A stretch of 33,124 nt of DNA from Phycisphaerales bacterium. GTDB taxonomy: Bacteria; Planctomycetota; Phycisphaerae; Phycisphaerales; UBA1924. The stretch spans positions 11,247 through 44,370 of the forward strand of contig JAJVHS010000038.1 in the NCBI GenBank assembly GCA_022072615.1, in the 5' to 3' direction. A program made the translations under genes and the position numbers. Of this stretch, positions 7,743 to 15,883 are shown piece after piece. Within the stretch, counting starts at the first letter, position 1. Every line of letters begins with the position of its first letter. Below the pieces are notes generated by a model. The model worked only from the letters and a program-made list of their open reading frames with translations. It searched no databases and had not been told where the DNA came from.

Positions 7743-7818
7743 TCGCCAAGGCCGGAACTTCACCCGCCGAGCATCCTGACAAAGACTGCATCCTCGGCCG
7801 CGCGCACAAGTAAGTACG

Positions 7819-8970
7819 ATGTCCGGACGCATGATGGCCCAGGCTCGTCGGAAGAACCTCACGTGTGCCGACTCCGCGCGGCGGGCCCGCGCGGCGGCTG
7901 CCGCTCTGCTTCTTGCCGGAGCGATGCCGACCGCGTGCATGCCATCGGCTCCGGCCGAGACCAAGCCGCTCTCGGTGTCCCGCGTCCTGGGTGAAGTCGG
8001 GTCCTCGCCCGGCCAGTTCATGTACCCCCGGGCAATGGACCACGATGGTCACTTTCTGTGGGTGATCGACAAGTCGGCCCGGGTTCAGCGGCTGGACCCG
8101 GCGACGGGCAAGTGCGTCGGCGGCTGGATCATGCCCGAGTATCTTCTCGGCAAGCCGACCGGCGTGACGGTGAAGCCGGGCGCCGACGGCGACGCGCTCG
8201 TGTACGTCCCTGACACGCACTACCACCGGGTCGTGGTCTACAGCATGCCCGCGCCCCGCGAGGGCGTGACCGGGCGCGACTCGTTCCTCCCCGCCCAGCC
8301 GCCGGTGGTCGCGACCTTCGGCGAATACGGCGAAGGGCCCGGGCAGTTCATCTACCCGACCGACGTCGCCGTGCTCGAAGATGTCACCGGCGTCCAGCGG
8401 CTCTATGTCTCCGAGTACGGCGGCAACGACCGGATCTCGGTGTGGGAGCCCGACGGGAGCGGCTATCGGTTCAGCTTCTCGTTCGGACACTTCGGCGCCA
8501 GCGCCAGCCCCGATCAGGTCGAGTTCAACCGCCCCCAGTCGATCTCGATCGATCGACGGTCGAGCGACGAACCCCAGCTTGTCATCGCCGATGCCTGCAA
8601 CCACCGGATCGGCCGGTTCACGCTCGACGGCGAGCTCATCGCGTGGATCGGGTCGCCCGAATCCGTCGGGGACGCGCCCGGGCACTTCAAGTACCCTTAC
8701 GGGCTGATGCTGGTCGGCGATGGAACCGCACTTGTCGCCGAGTTCGGCAACAACCGCATCCAGCGGATCGATCTCGAGACCGGGCGCGGCATGGGGTCGT
8801 ACGGCGGCGCCGGGCGCCTCCCGGGCCAGCTCGTCAACCCCTGGGCGGTCACCGTCGCGGGCGCGGAGGTCTTCGTCCTGGACTCGCAGAACAACCGCAT
8901 CGTCGTCACGGAGCTCCCCGGTGTGCGCGCGTCCATGAATCTCGCCGGCGCGGTGGGGGTGCACAGGTGA
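7819..8970 (+). CDS. NHL-repeat beta-propeller protein, probably exported
   Basis: After a basic, hydrophobic N-terminus (ARAAAAALLLAGAMPTAC near residues 24-41) the protein consists of about six NHL-type blades. The repeated GxxGxxPGQFxYP motif is clear: SSPGQFMYPRAMD, EGPGQFIYPTDVA and DAPGHFKYPYGL, followed by GRLPGQLVNPWAV. Blades end in patterns such as VAEFGNNRIQRIDLETG and VLDSQNNRIVV. Cys41 could be lipidated, but MPTAC is a poor lipobox. NHL propellers bind proteins or ligands; no enzymatic residues are evident. In-frame ATGs at 7831 and 7834 are alternative starts. The stop overlaps the next start by one base (TGATG), which ties it to the VWA/MoxR operon. Confidence 0.85.
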   Translation: MSGRMMAQARRKNLTCADSARRARAAAAALLLAGAMPTACMPSAPAETKPLSVSRVLGEVGSSPGQFMYPRAMDHDGHFLWVIDKSARVQRLDPATGKCVGGWIMPEYLLGKPTGVTVKPGADGDALVYVPDTHYHRVVVYSMPAPREGVTGRDSFLPAQPPVVATFGEYGEGPGQFIYPTDVAVLEDVTGVQRLYVSEYGGNDRISVWEPDGSGYRFSFSFGHFGASASPDQVEFNRPQSISIDRRSSDEPQLVIADACNHRIGRFTLDGELIAWIGSPESVGDAPGHFKYPYGLMLVGDGTALVAEFGNNRIQRIDLETGRGMGSYGGAGRLPGQLVNPWAVTVAGAEVFVLDSQNNRIVVTELPGVRASMNLAGAVGVHR

Positions 8971-11900
8971 TGCAGGCCCCCGCGATCATCGCCTCCATCA
9001 CCGTCGGACCGGTGCAGTTTGACCGGCCGGTGTGGCTCCTGCTCATTCCCATCCTCGGCGTTCTGGCGTGGTGGATGGGCCGTCGCAGCCTCGCCGGCCT
9101 GGGGCCCGTGACCCGCTGGGTCGCCCTGGTCGCCCGCCTGGTCGTGATCTGCCTGATCGCCGGCGCCATGGCCGAACCGCAGCGGCGGACCGAAGCACAG
9201 GACGTCTCGGTCACCGTCATCGTCGACGCGTCCGAATCGATCCCCGCCTCGGTTCAAAAAGACATCGACCGGTACGTCGAGGAAGTCGCCGCCTCTGGCC
9301 GCGAGCGGCCCACCGATCGCCTGGGCCTGCTCACCATCGCCAAGGACTCCTTCGTCCAATCCCTTCCGTCCGACAAGACCGACCGCCTCGAACGGCAGCA
9401 CGTCGGCGCACTCGACGGCACCAACCTCGCCGCGGGCGTGCGCCTCGCGATGGCCGTCGTCCCGCCCGATGCCGCCAACAGGCTGCTCATCATCAGCGAC
9501 GGCAACGAAACGTCGGGCAGCGTGGTCCAGACCGCCGAAGCGGCCCGGGCCCAGGGCATCCCGATCGACGTCCTGCCGCTCAAGTACAACTACCAGTCCG
9601 AGGTGCTCGTCGACCGGCTGATCGCGCCGTCGACCGCCCGGATGGGAGAGAACGTTGCACTCCGCGTCGTGCTCCAGGCCACCGCGCCCACCCGCGGGCT
9701 CCTGTCGATCCTGATGAACGGCCAGCCGGTGGACCTCGACCCCGATTCGCCGGCGCTGGGCACCGCGGTCGAGCTCAAAGCCGGGCCCAACGTGCTCTCG
9801 GTCCCGATCCGCACCCGCGAAGCGGGCGCGCAGAAGTTCGAGGCCTTCTTCGAGCCCGAGATTGGTTCCGGCGGCCAGGTGATCGGCGACGCCGTCCTCC
9901 AGAACAACCGCGCCGAGTCCATCACGTTCGTCTCCGGCGAGGGCAAGGTGCTCGTCATCCGCGAGGTCGCCGAGGACGCCGCCCAGCTCGTCGAGGCCCT
10001 TACCGAGGCCCGCATCGCGACCGACGTTCGAACCGCCGAGCAGATGCCCGCCACGCTCCCCGAGCTCGCGAGCTTCGACGCCATCGTGCTCGTGAACGAG
10101 CCCGTCGACCTCTTCAGCCTGCAGCAGCAGGAAGACCTCAAGCAGTACGTCAACGACATCGGCGGCGGCCTGGTCATGGTCGGCGGCCCGCGTTCGTTCG
10201 GTGCGGGCGGGTGGATCGGTTCGCCCCTCGAAGACGCGCTGCCCATCCGCCTGGACCCGCCCCAGAAGCGGCAGATGCCCCGTGGCGCGCTGGCGCTGTG
10301 CATCCACTCGGTCGAAATCCCCGAGGGCGTGTACCTCGGCAAGAAGATCTGCGAATCGGCCGTCAACGCGCTCTCGCGCCTCGATCTCATCGGCATCAAC
10401 GAGTTCCGCATGGCCACCGGCGTCGACTGGGTCTACCCGCTCAGCGAGGTGGGGGACGGCACCGCCGCCAAGCGAGCCATCCAGAACCTCGAGTTCGGCG
10501 ACATGCCCGACTTCTCGCCCTCGCTCGAGCTGGCGCTGAAGTCCCTGGTCGCCGCGCCTGCCGGCCAGAAGCACATGATCGTGATCTCCGACGGCGACCC
10601 CTCGCCGCCGTCCACCCAGCTCCTCCAGAAGTTCGTCAACGCCAAGATCACCATCTCCGCCGTCGCGTGCGCCACGCACTCGTTCAGCGACCAGCAGACC
10701 ATGCAGCGCATGGCGCAGTACACCGGCGGCCGATACTACAGCGTCGACCCCCAGAACGCCGGCGTTCAGATCCCCCAGATCTTCATCAAGGAAGCGCAGA
10801 CCGTGAAGCGCTCGCTGATCTGGGAGGGCACGCCCTTCACGCCTTCCATCGCCGCCGCCGGCAGCGAGCCGATGCGGGGCATCACCACCGTCCCGCCCGT
10901 TGCCGGCTACGTCGTCAGCGCCGACCGCGAGGGCCTCTCGCAGGTCACCCTCCGCGGCAAGGAGAACGACCCCATCCTCGCCCAGTGGCAGTTCGGCCTC
11001 GGCCGAGTCGTCACCTACACCTCCGACGGCGCCACGCGCTGGAACCCCCAGTGGGTCCAGTGGCCCGCGTACCGCCAGTTCTGGGAGCAGCACCTGCGCT
11101 GGGTCATGCGGCCCTCCGGGTCCGCCAACATCCGCCTTACGACCGAGACCCGCGGCGACGAGACCATCGTCAGCGTCGAGGCCCTCGACCCCCAGGGCGA
11201 GCGGCTCAACTTCGCACGCTTCCAGGGCCGCGTCGCCGCGCCCGACGGCAGCGGCCAGGACATCACGCTCCGCCAAGTGGGCCCCGGTCGCTACGAAGGA
11301 AGGGTCCGCACCGCCGCGGCCGGGTCGCACGTGCTGAGCATGCGCTACGCGGCGCCCACCACCTCGCCCGACGGCGCTTCGCAGGTCCTGGAGGGAACCG
11401 TTCAGGCCGCCATCTCCAAGCCCTTCGCCGACGAGTTCCGGTCGATGCAGGACAACTCGGCCCTCCTCCGCCAGGTCGCCGAGCTCACCAAGGGCCGCGT
11501 GATGACCGGCGATGCCCGGGCCGACAAGCTCTGGGCCCGCGAGAACCTCACCATGCCCGTGGCGACGCGGCCCATCTGGATGGCGGCCGCGCTCACCGCG
11601 ATCGGCCTCTTCGTGCTCGATGTCGGCGTGCGCCGCGTCCGCATCGACATCCCCGCGATGATCCGCCGCGGGCGATCCCTGCTCCAGCCCGGCAAAGTCA
11701 AGGCCGGCGAGCAGATGGCGGGCCTCCAGGCCGCTCGCGAGAAGGCCCGCAAGAAAATGGCCGAGAAGGCCGAGGCCTCCAGGCGCGTCGAAGAGGCCTC
11801 GTCCACCTACGAGCAGGTCAAGGCGGCGGCGTCCGCCAAGTTCGAAGCGCCAAGGGACGCGCCGCGATTCCCAACCAAGGACGCCGGGGTGCTCGGTGGA

Positions 11901-12038
11901 GCATCCGCTCGGCCAGATTCGCCGGCGCCCGGGACGCAGGCCCCCGGGGCCGCCCAGCCCGGCCAGCCACCGGGCGAGGGCATGTCGCGCCTCCTCAAGG
12001 CCAAGAAGAAAGCCCGCGAAGAGATGAAGGACGAGTAG
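8970..12038 (+). CDS. Large VWA-domain membrane protein with glutamine-amidotransferase-like fold
   Basis: The 1022-aa protein has two N-terminal membrane helices (about 20-37 and 49-68). A VWA domain follows with a complete metal-binding DASES motif (86-90) and a later DGTNLAAG that supplies the conserved Thr. A segment near 370-415 (FDAIVLVNEP... then GGGLVMVGGPRSFGAGGW) resembles the class I glutamine-amidotransferase-like fold seen in many planctomycete VWA proteins, without an obvious catalytic Cys. A second VWA-like strand, MIVISDGDPSPPS, lies near 535. A further membrane helix is near 866-886. The last ~130 residues are Ala/Lys/Glu-rich (AREKARKKMAEKAEASRR), likely helical and cytoplasmic, where they could meet MoxR. 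The start at 8970 overlaps the preceding stop; longer in-frame extension is inside the NHL gene. Confidence 0.88.
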   Translation: MQAPAIIASITVGPVQFDRPVWLLLIPILGVLAWWMGRRSLAGLGPVTRWVALVARLVVICLIAGAMAEPQRRTEAQDVSVTVIVDASESIPASVQKDIDRYVEEVAASGRERPTDRLGLLTIAKDSFVQSLPSDKTDRLERQHVGALDGTNLAAGVRLAMAVVPPDAANRLLIISDGNETSGSVVQTAEAARAQGIPIDVLPLKYNYQSEVLVDRLIAPSTARMGENVALRVVLQATAPTRGLLSILMNGQPVDLDPDSPALGTAVELKAGPNVLSVPIRTREAGAQKFEAFFEPEIGSGGQVIGDAVLQNNRAESITFVSGEGKVLVIREVAEDAAQLVEALTEARIATDVRTAEQMPATLPELASFDAIVLVNEPVDLFSLQQQEDLKQYVNDIGGGLVMVGGPRSFGAGGWIGSPLEDALPIRLDPPQKRQMPRGALALCIHSVEIPEGVYLGKKICESAVNALSRLDLIGINEFRMATGVDWVYPLSEVGDGTAAKRAIQNLEFGDMPDFSPSLELALKSLVAAPAGQKHMIVISDGDPSPPSTQLLQKFVNAKITISAVACATHSFSDQQTMQRMAQYTGGRYYSVDPQNAGVQIPQIFIKEAQTVKRSLIWEGTPFTPSIAAAGSEPMRGITTVPPVAGYVVSADREGLSQVTLRGKENDPILAQWQFGLGRVVTYTSDGATRWNPQWVQWPAYRQFWEQHLRWVMRPSGSANIRLTTETRGDETIVSVEALDPQGERLNFARFQGRVAAPDGSGQDITLRQVGPGRYEGRVRTAAAGSHVLSMRYAAPTTSPDGASQVLEGTVQAAISKPFADEFRSMQDNSALLRQVAELTKGRVMTGDARADKLWARENLTMPVATRPIWMAAALTAIGLFVLDVGVRRVRIDIPAMIRRGRSLLQPGKVKAGEQMAGLQAAREKARKKMAEKAEASRRVEEASSTYEQVKAAASAKFEAPRDAPRFPTKDAGVLGGASARPDSPAPGTQAPGAAQPGQPPGEGMSRLLKAKKKAREEMKDE

Positions 12039-12116
12039 CGGGAATCAGTCAGAACGCAGCACACCGCACCCGAGTGAACACTGAGCAGTGAACCGCAAGC
12101 ACGGAGTTCGTTGATC

Positions 12117-13172
<1,056 letters not shown>

Positions 13173-13213
13173 ACCGGCTCGAAACTCGCCCGAACTCTCA
13201 CGCGGAAAGAACC

Positions 13214-13759
13214 ATGAAAACCACATTCATCCCCCTCGCACTCGCCGTCGCCCTGCTCACCGGCTGCGCCGCCAACGTCCCCAGCGGCATCGACCCCGCC
13301 TACCACGCCGTCGACACCGCCATGCTCGGCGAGTGGAACGGGCCGAACAACACCACCGTCGAGATCGAGCACCTCGGCGGGTCGGCCTTCGAGCTCGAAG
13401 TCAGCGACGCCAAGGACGAGGCCACCTACCGCGGCCACCTGCTCGACATCTCTGGCAAGAAGTTCGCCGAGGTCTCGGTCTTCCAGCCCGATCAGAAAAC
13501 CGAGGTCCCCGTCTACCTCTACGCCATGGTCGAGGTCAGCGGCGACACCATGGTCCACAAGCCCATCAAGGCCGAGTGGCTCGCCGAGCAGAGCCGCAAC
13601 CTTCCCAGCGCCATCTACCGCTCCACCGCCGACGAGCAGCCCGGGTCGGGCGGCGTCGTGGTCCGCGACCGCGCCGCCATGCTCGAGCTGCTGCGCAAGG
13701 CGAGCACCGACCCGTCCGCCTTCGGCGCGACCGAAACGCTGACCCGCAAGAAGAAGTGA
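13214..13759 (+). CDS. Small lipoprotein of unknown function (181 aa)
   Basis: The N-terminus MKTTFIPLALAVALLTGCAA is a classic lipoprotein signal with lipobox LTGC, so the mature protein would start at Cys18 and be anchored to a membrane. The rest is predicted beta-rich and highly charged (TVEIEHLGGSAFELEVSDAK), with a Lys-rich C-terminus. It starts 41 bases after MoxR and is on the same strand, so it is probably part of the MoxR operon. Its stop codon lies inside the repeat that bounds the GxxExxY gene. The family was not recognised. Confidence 0.85.
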   Translation: MKTTFIPLALAVALLTGCAANVPSGIDPAYHAVDTAMLGEWNGPNNTTVEIEHLGGSAFELEVSDAKDEATYRGHLLDISGKKFAEVSVFQPDQKTEVPVYLYAMVEVSGDTMVHKPIKAEWLAEQSRNLPSAIYRSTADEQPGSGGVVVRDRAAMLELLRKASTDPSAFGATETLTRKKK

Positions 13760-13786
13760 ACGCGGAGGCCGCAGAGGGTCGCAGAG
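13758..13786 (+). repeat. Copy B of the short repeat, left border of the GxxExxY gene
   Basis: It begins GAACGCGGAGGCCGCAGAGG and matches copy C (14238-14265) in inverted orientation and copy A (2840-2867) in direct orientation, with mostly transition differences. It overlaps the stop codon of the preceding lipoprotein gene and ends two bases before the GxxExxY start codon. Confidence 0.75.
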
Positions 13787-13788
13787 AA

Positions 13789-14274
13789 ATGCACACAAAC
13801 TCTGGACAACCCGGTCCCGCTGCACCGTCACTGCGAGCAGTGATCCCGCCGCAGTGGAACGCGCTCACCGAGCGCATCATCGGATGCGCCATGGAAGTTC
13901 ACACGGCCCTCGGCCCCGGCCTGCTCGAGAGAATCTACGAGGATGCGCTGGCCCACGAGTTCTTTCTCGCCGGTTTGCGGTTTCAGCGCCAGTCCGCATG
14001 CCGCGTCGTGTACAAAGGCGTGCAGCTCTCCGAGCAGGTATTCGATCTCGTCGTTGACGACCTGGTGCTCGTGGAACTCAAGGCGGTCGAGAAGGTCCCC
14101 GACGCGCACCTCGCGACGCTGGTCAGTTATCTCCGGGCTTCCGGAACACCGCTGGGCCTGCTGATCAATTTTCATGCGCCCCGGCTGAAGGACGGAATCT
14201 TTCGCCGCATCAACCCGTTTTCGCCGGCCTTTCCAAACTCCGTGACCTCCGCGACCTCTGCGTTCCATTCCTGA
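13789..14274 (+). CDS. GxxExxY protein (PD-(D/E)XK nuclease-like)
   Basis: The 161-aa protein carries the family signature G44-L-L-E47-R-I-Y50 after LTERIIGCAMEVHTALGPG. It also has a nuclease-like core: D86, D90 or D91 and E96-L-K98 in FDLVVDDLVLVELKAV, matching the PD-(D/E)XK pattern. Family members are of unknown function and often multicopy in a genome. The ATG at 13789 directly follows repeat copy B. A GTG at 13840 is an alternative start that would leave only the conserved domain. The last 20 residues (PFSPAFPNSVTSATSAFHS) are encoded largely by repeat copy C and are not part of the conserved domain. It sits between MoxR-operon genes and two bases before the DUF58 start, and looks like an insertion. 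Confidence 0.9.
   Translation: MHTNSGQPGPAAPSLRAVIPPQWNALTERIIGCAMEVHTALGPGLLERIYEDALAHEFFLAGLRFQRQSACRVVYKGVQLSEQVFDLVVDDLVLVELKAVEKVPDAHLATLVSYLRASGTPLGLLINFHAPRLKDGIFRRINPFSPAFPNSVTSATSAFHS
14238..14265 (-). repeat. Copy C of the short repeat, inverted, right border of the GxxExxY gene
   Basis: Read on the minus strand it begins GAACGCAGAGGTCGCGGAGG. With copy B it forms imperfect terminal inverted repeats enclosing a 508-bp unit (13758-14265). It lies within the 3' end of the GxxExxY reading frame. Confidence 0.75.
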
Positions 14275-14276
14275 AC

Positions 14277-15260
14277 ATGCTCCGCACGCCCAACATCTCC
14301 CGCCCCGCCCGGATCGACGACCTGCTCGACAGCCAGCTCATCGCCAGGCTCGATCCCCTCGACCTGGCCTCGCGCAAGGTCTTCGCCGGCAAGCTCAAGG
14401 GCGAACGGCGCTCCAAGAAGCGCGGCCAGTCCGTCGAGTTCGCCGACCACCGCCAGTACGTCGTCGGCGACGACCTCCGCCACATCGACTGGAACATCTT
14501 CGGCCGCCTCGACCGCCTCTTCCTGAAGCTCTTCCTCGAGGAGGAAGACCTCGCCCTCCACGTCGTCATCGATGCGTCGGAATCCTCCGACTGCGGCGAG
14601 CCGTCCAAGTACCTCTTCATGCAGAAGGCCGCGATGTCGCTCGGCTACATCGGCCTGGTCAACCTCAACCGCGTCGCCTGCACCGTCATGGGCGGCGCGA
14701 AGCAATCAAGCGGGCCACAGGGCGTCGAAGACGCAGCCGACCAGCCGCCCGCCGCCGTCGGCGCGGGCGAAATCGCCGCGATCCGCGACCTCCGCGGCCG
14801 CCGGCGCACGCACGACCTTGCCCGCTTCATCTGCTCGGTCGAGCCGTCGGGCCCGCTGATCTTCCGCCAGGCCGCCGAGCGGATCGCCCTTACCCGCCGC
14901 GGCAAGGGCGTGATGGTCCTCTTCTCCGACTTCATGTTCAAAGATGGCTACGACGCGGGCCTGCGCCTGCTCGTGGGCCGCGGCTACGACGTCTTCGCGA
15001 TCCAGGTCCTCAGCCCGCAGGAGATCGACCCGCCGCTTACCGGCGACCTGCGCCTGCGCGACGTCGAGGACGGCGACCAGACCGAGGTGACGATCTCCGC
15101 GCCCCTCATCAAGAAGTACAAGCAGAACCTCGCCGCGTACAACGACCAGCTCCGCGATTTCTGTGCCCGGCGCGAGATCTCGTTCCTGTCCGTGCGTTCG
15201 GACACGCCCGTCGACACGTTGATCCTGGATTACCTGCGGCGCAGAGGGCTCGTGAAATGA
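14277..15260 (+). CDS. DUF58 protein
   Basis: DUF58 proteins are standard partners of MoxR and VWA proteins. The signature is intact: RGQSVEFADHRQYVVGDDLR followed by HIDWNIFGRLDRLFLK (about residues 47-82). A VWA-like core follows with DASES in LHVVIDASESSDCGE. Length (327 aa) is within the usual range, and no membrane segment is evident, so it probably acts in the cytoplasm. The start is two bases after the GxxExxY stop, with no clear Shine-Dalgarno, so translation may depend on coupling to that gene. A short Pro/Ala/Gln-rich insertion near residues 140-165 (SSGPQGVEDAADQPPAAVG) looks like a linker. Confidence 0.93.
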   Translation: MLRTPNISRPARIDDLLDSQLIARLDPLDLASRKVFAGKLKGERRSKKRGQSVEFADHRQYVVGDDLRHIDWNIFGRLDRLFLKLFLEEEDLALHVVIDASESSDCGEPSKYLFMQKAAMSLGYIGLVNLNRVACTVMGGAKQSSGPQGVEDAADQPPAAVGAGEIAAIRDLRGRRRTHDLARFICSVEPSGPLIFRQAAERIALTRRGKGVMVLFSDFMFKDGYDAGLRLLVGRGYDVFAIQVLSPQEIDPPLTGDLRLRDVEDGDQTEVTISAPLIKKYKQNLAAYNDQLRDFCARREISFLSVRSDTPVDTLILDYLRRRGLVK

Positions 15261-15285
15261 CGGAAGCCCGCTCTCATGCCCTCGA

Positions 15286-15425
15286 GCGAACGTTCGCGGC
15301 GAACATGGCTGAGCAACCCGTGCCACATCTCGCCCGTAGGGCGATCGACTGTTGCCAGGAGTGGCGAGGCTCTGCGAGCGAACCCCTGGCAACCGCCTTC
15401 AGAACCCCAGGCGGTCCGGAGGACC
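15286..15425 (+). other. Dense run of short inverted repeats upstream of the second lipoprotein gene
   Basis: Five successive structures can be read directly. GCGAACGTTCGC (15286-15297) is a perfect palindrome. CGCCC-GTA-GGGCG lies at 15331-15343. GTTGCCAGG (15351-15359) pairs with CCTGGCAAC (15385-15393) and encloses GCTC-TGC-GAGC (15369-15379). ACCGCCT (15392-15398) pairs with AGGCGGT (15409-15415), and GGTCC-GGA-GGACC lies at 15413-15425. The GGAGG at 15418-15422, a likely ribosome binding site, is inside the last hairpin. The frame is open here, but the structure density argues for a non-coding element, possibly a dispersed repeat or translational control region. Confidence 0.55.
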
Positions 15426-15433
15426 GACGAATA

Positions 15434-15883
15434 TTGCTCAGGGTCCTTGTTTCTTCGGCGACTCTCGCGATTCTGATGACCGTTCAAGGCTGCACACTCA
15501 ACTCATCGTCGCTCCACTCGGATCTCTCTGACGCTGAACTTTCTCGCCGAGTCTCCCAGCGGTTCTATAGAGGCATGCCGGGGCCACAAGTCATTGAAAC
15601 GATTGAGCGCAATCACCTCAAACACGGGACGGGCCGGCTTCCGAGCCGCTCGACCTACGAGGATGAACCCGCCGACCGCGGAGTTCGCGTCGAACTTGAG
15701 CGATCGGGCCTGCAGATAGGTGGTGTGAAAGGGGTCAAGCCAACGGGCGAATCACTGATGTTCTGGTTCGACGACACCGACCACTTGGAGCAAATTGCCT
15801 TCCAGCGACGCAACCACTCCCGAGCCGCGGGAACACCTCGGTATCGCATTGATCGCGTCTTGCTCCGGGAGGCCCCGCAATGA
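15434..15883 (+). CDS. Small lipoprotein of unknown function (149 aa)
   Basis: A TTG start at 15434 gives a compact lipoprotein signal, LRVLVSSATLAILMTVQGC, with lipobox VQGC. GGAGG lies 11 bases upstream. The frame is also open to an ATG at 15257 that overlaps the DUF58 stop, but that would put 59 residues and a series of hairpins before the signal peptide. The mature part has a motif RFYRGMPGPQVIETIERNH reminiscent of SmpA/BamE-like small lipoproteins (a short 'G.s...V...lG' start), but the match is loose. The third-position GC bias is weaker than in its neighbours. It overlaps the next start by four bases (ATGA) and is likely co-translated with the BatA-like protein. Confidence 0.7.
   Translation: MLRVLVSSATLAILMTVQGCTLNSSSLHSDLSDAELSRRVSQRFYRGMPGPQVIETIERNHLKHGTGRLPSRSTYEDEPADRGVRVELERSGLQIGGVKGVKPTGESLMFWFDDTDHLEQIAFQRRNHSRAAGTPRYRIDRVLLREAPQ

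Noticed and set aside
7766..7798. Inverted repeat GCCGAG/CTCGGC with a 21-base loop before the NHL gene, considered as a terminator
   Set aside because: The stem is short, the loop long and there is no T-run.
12050..12106. Possible degenerate fourth copy of the CGCAGAGG repeat between the VWA and MoxR genes
   Set aside because: Short matches (GAACGCAG, CGCAAGCACGGAG) are scattered and do not align over the full repeat length.
15257..15433. Upstream in-frame ATG for the second lipoprotein, overlapping the DUF58 stop
   Set aside because: It would add 59 residues before a clear lipoprotein signal and cover a run of strong hairpins. A TTG start with GGAGG upstream fits better. It is not excluded.
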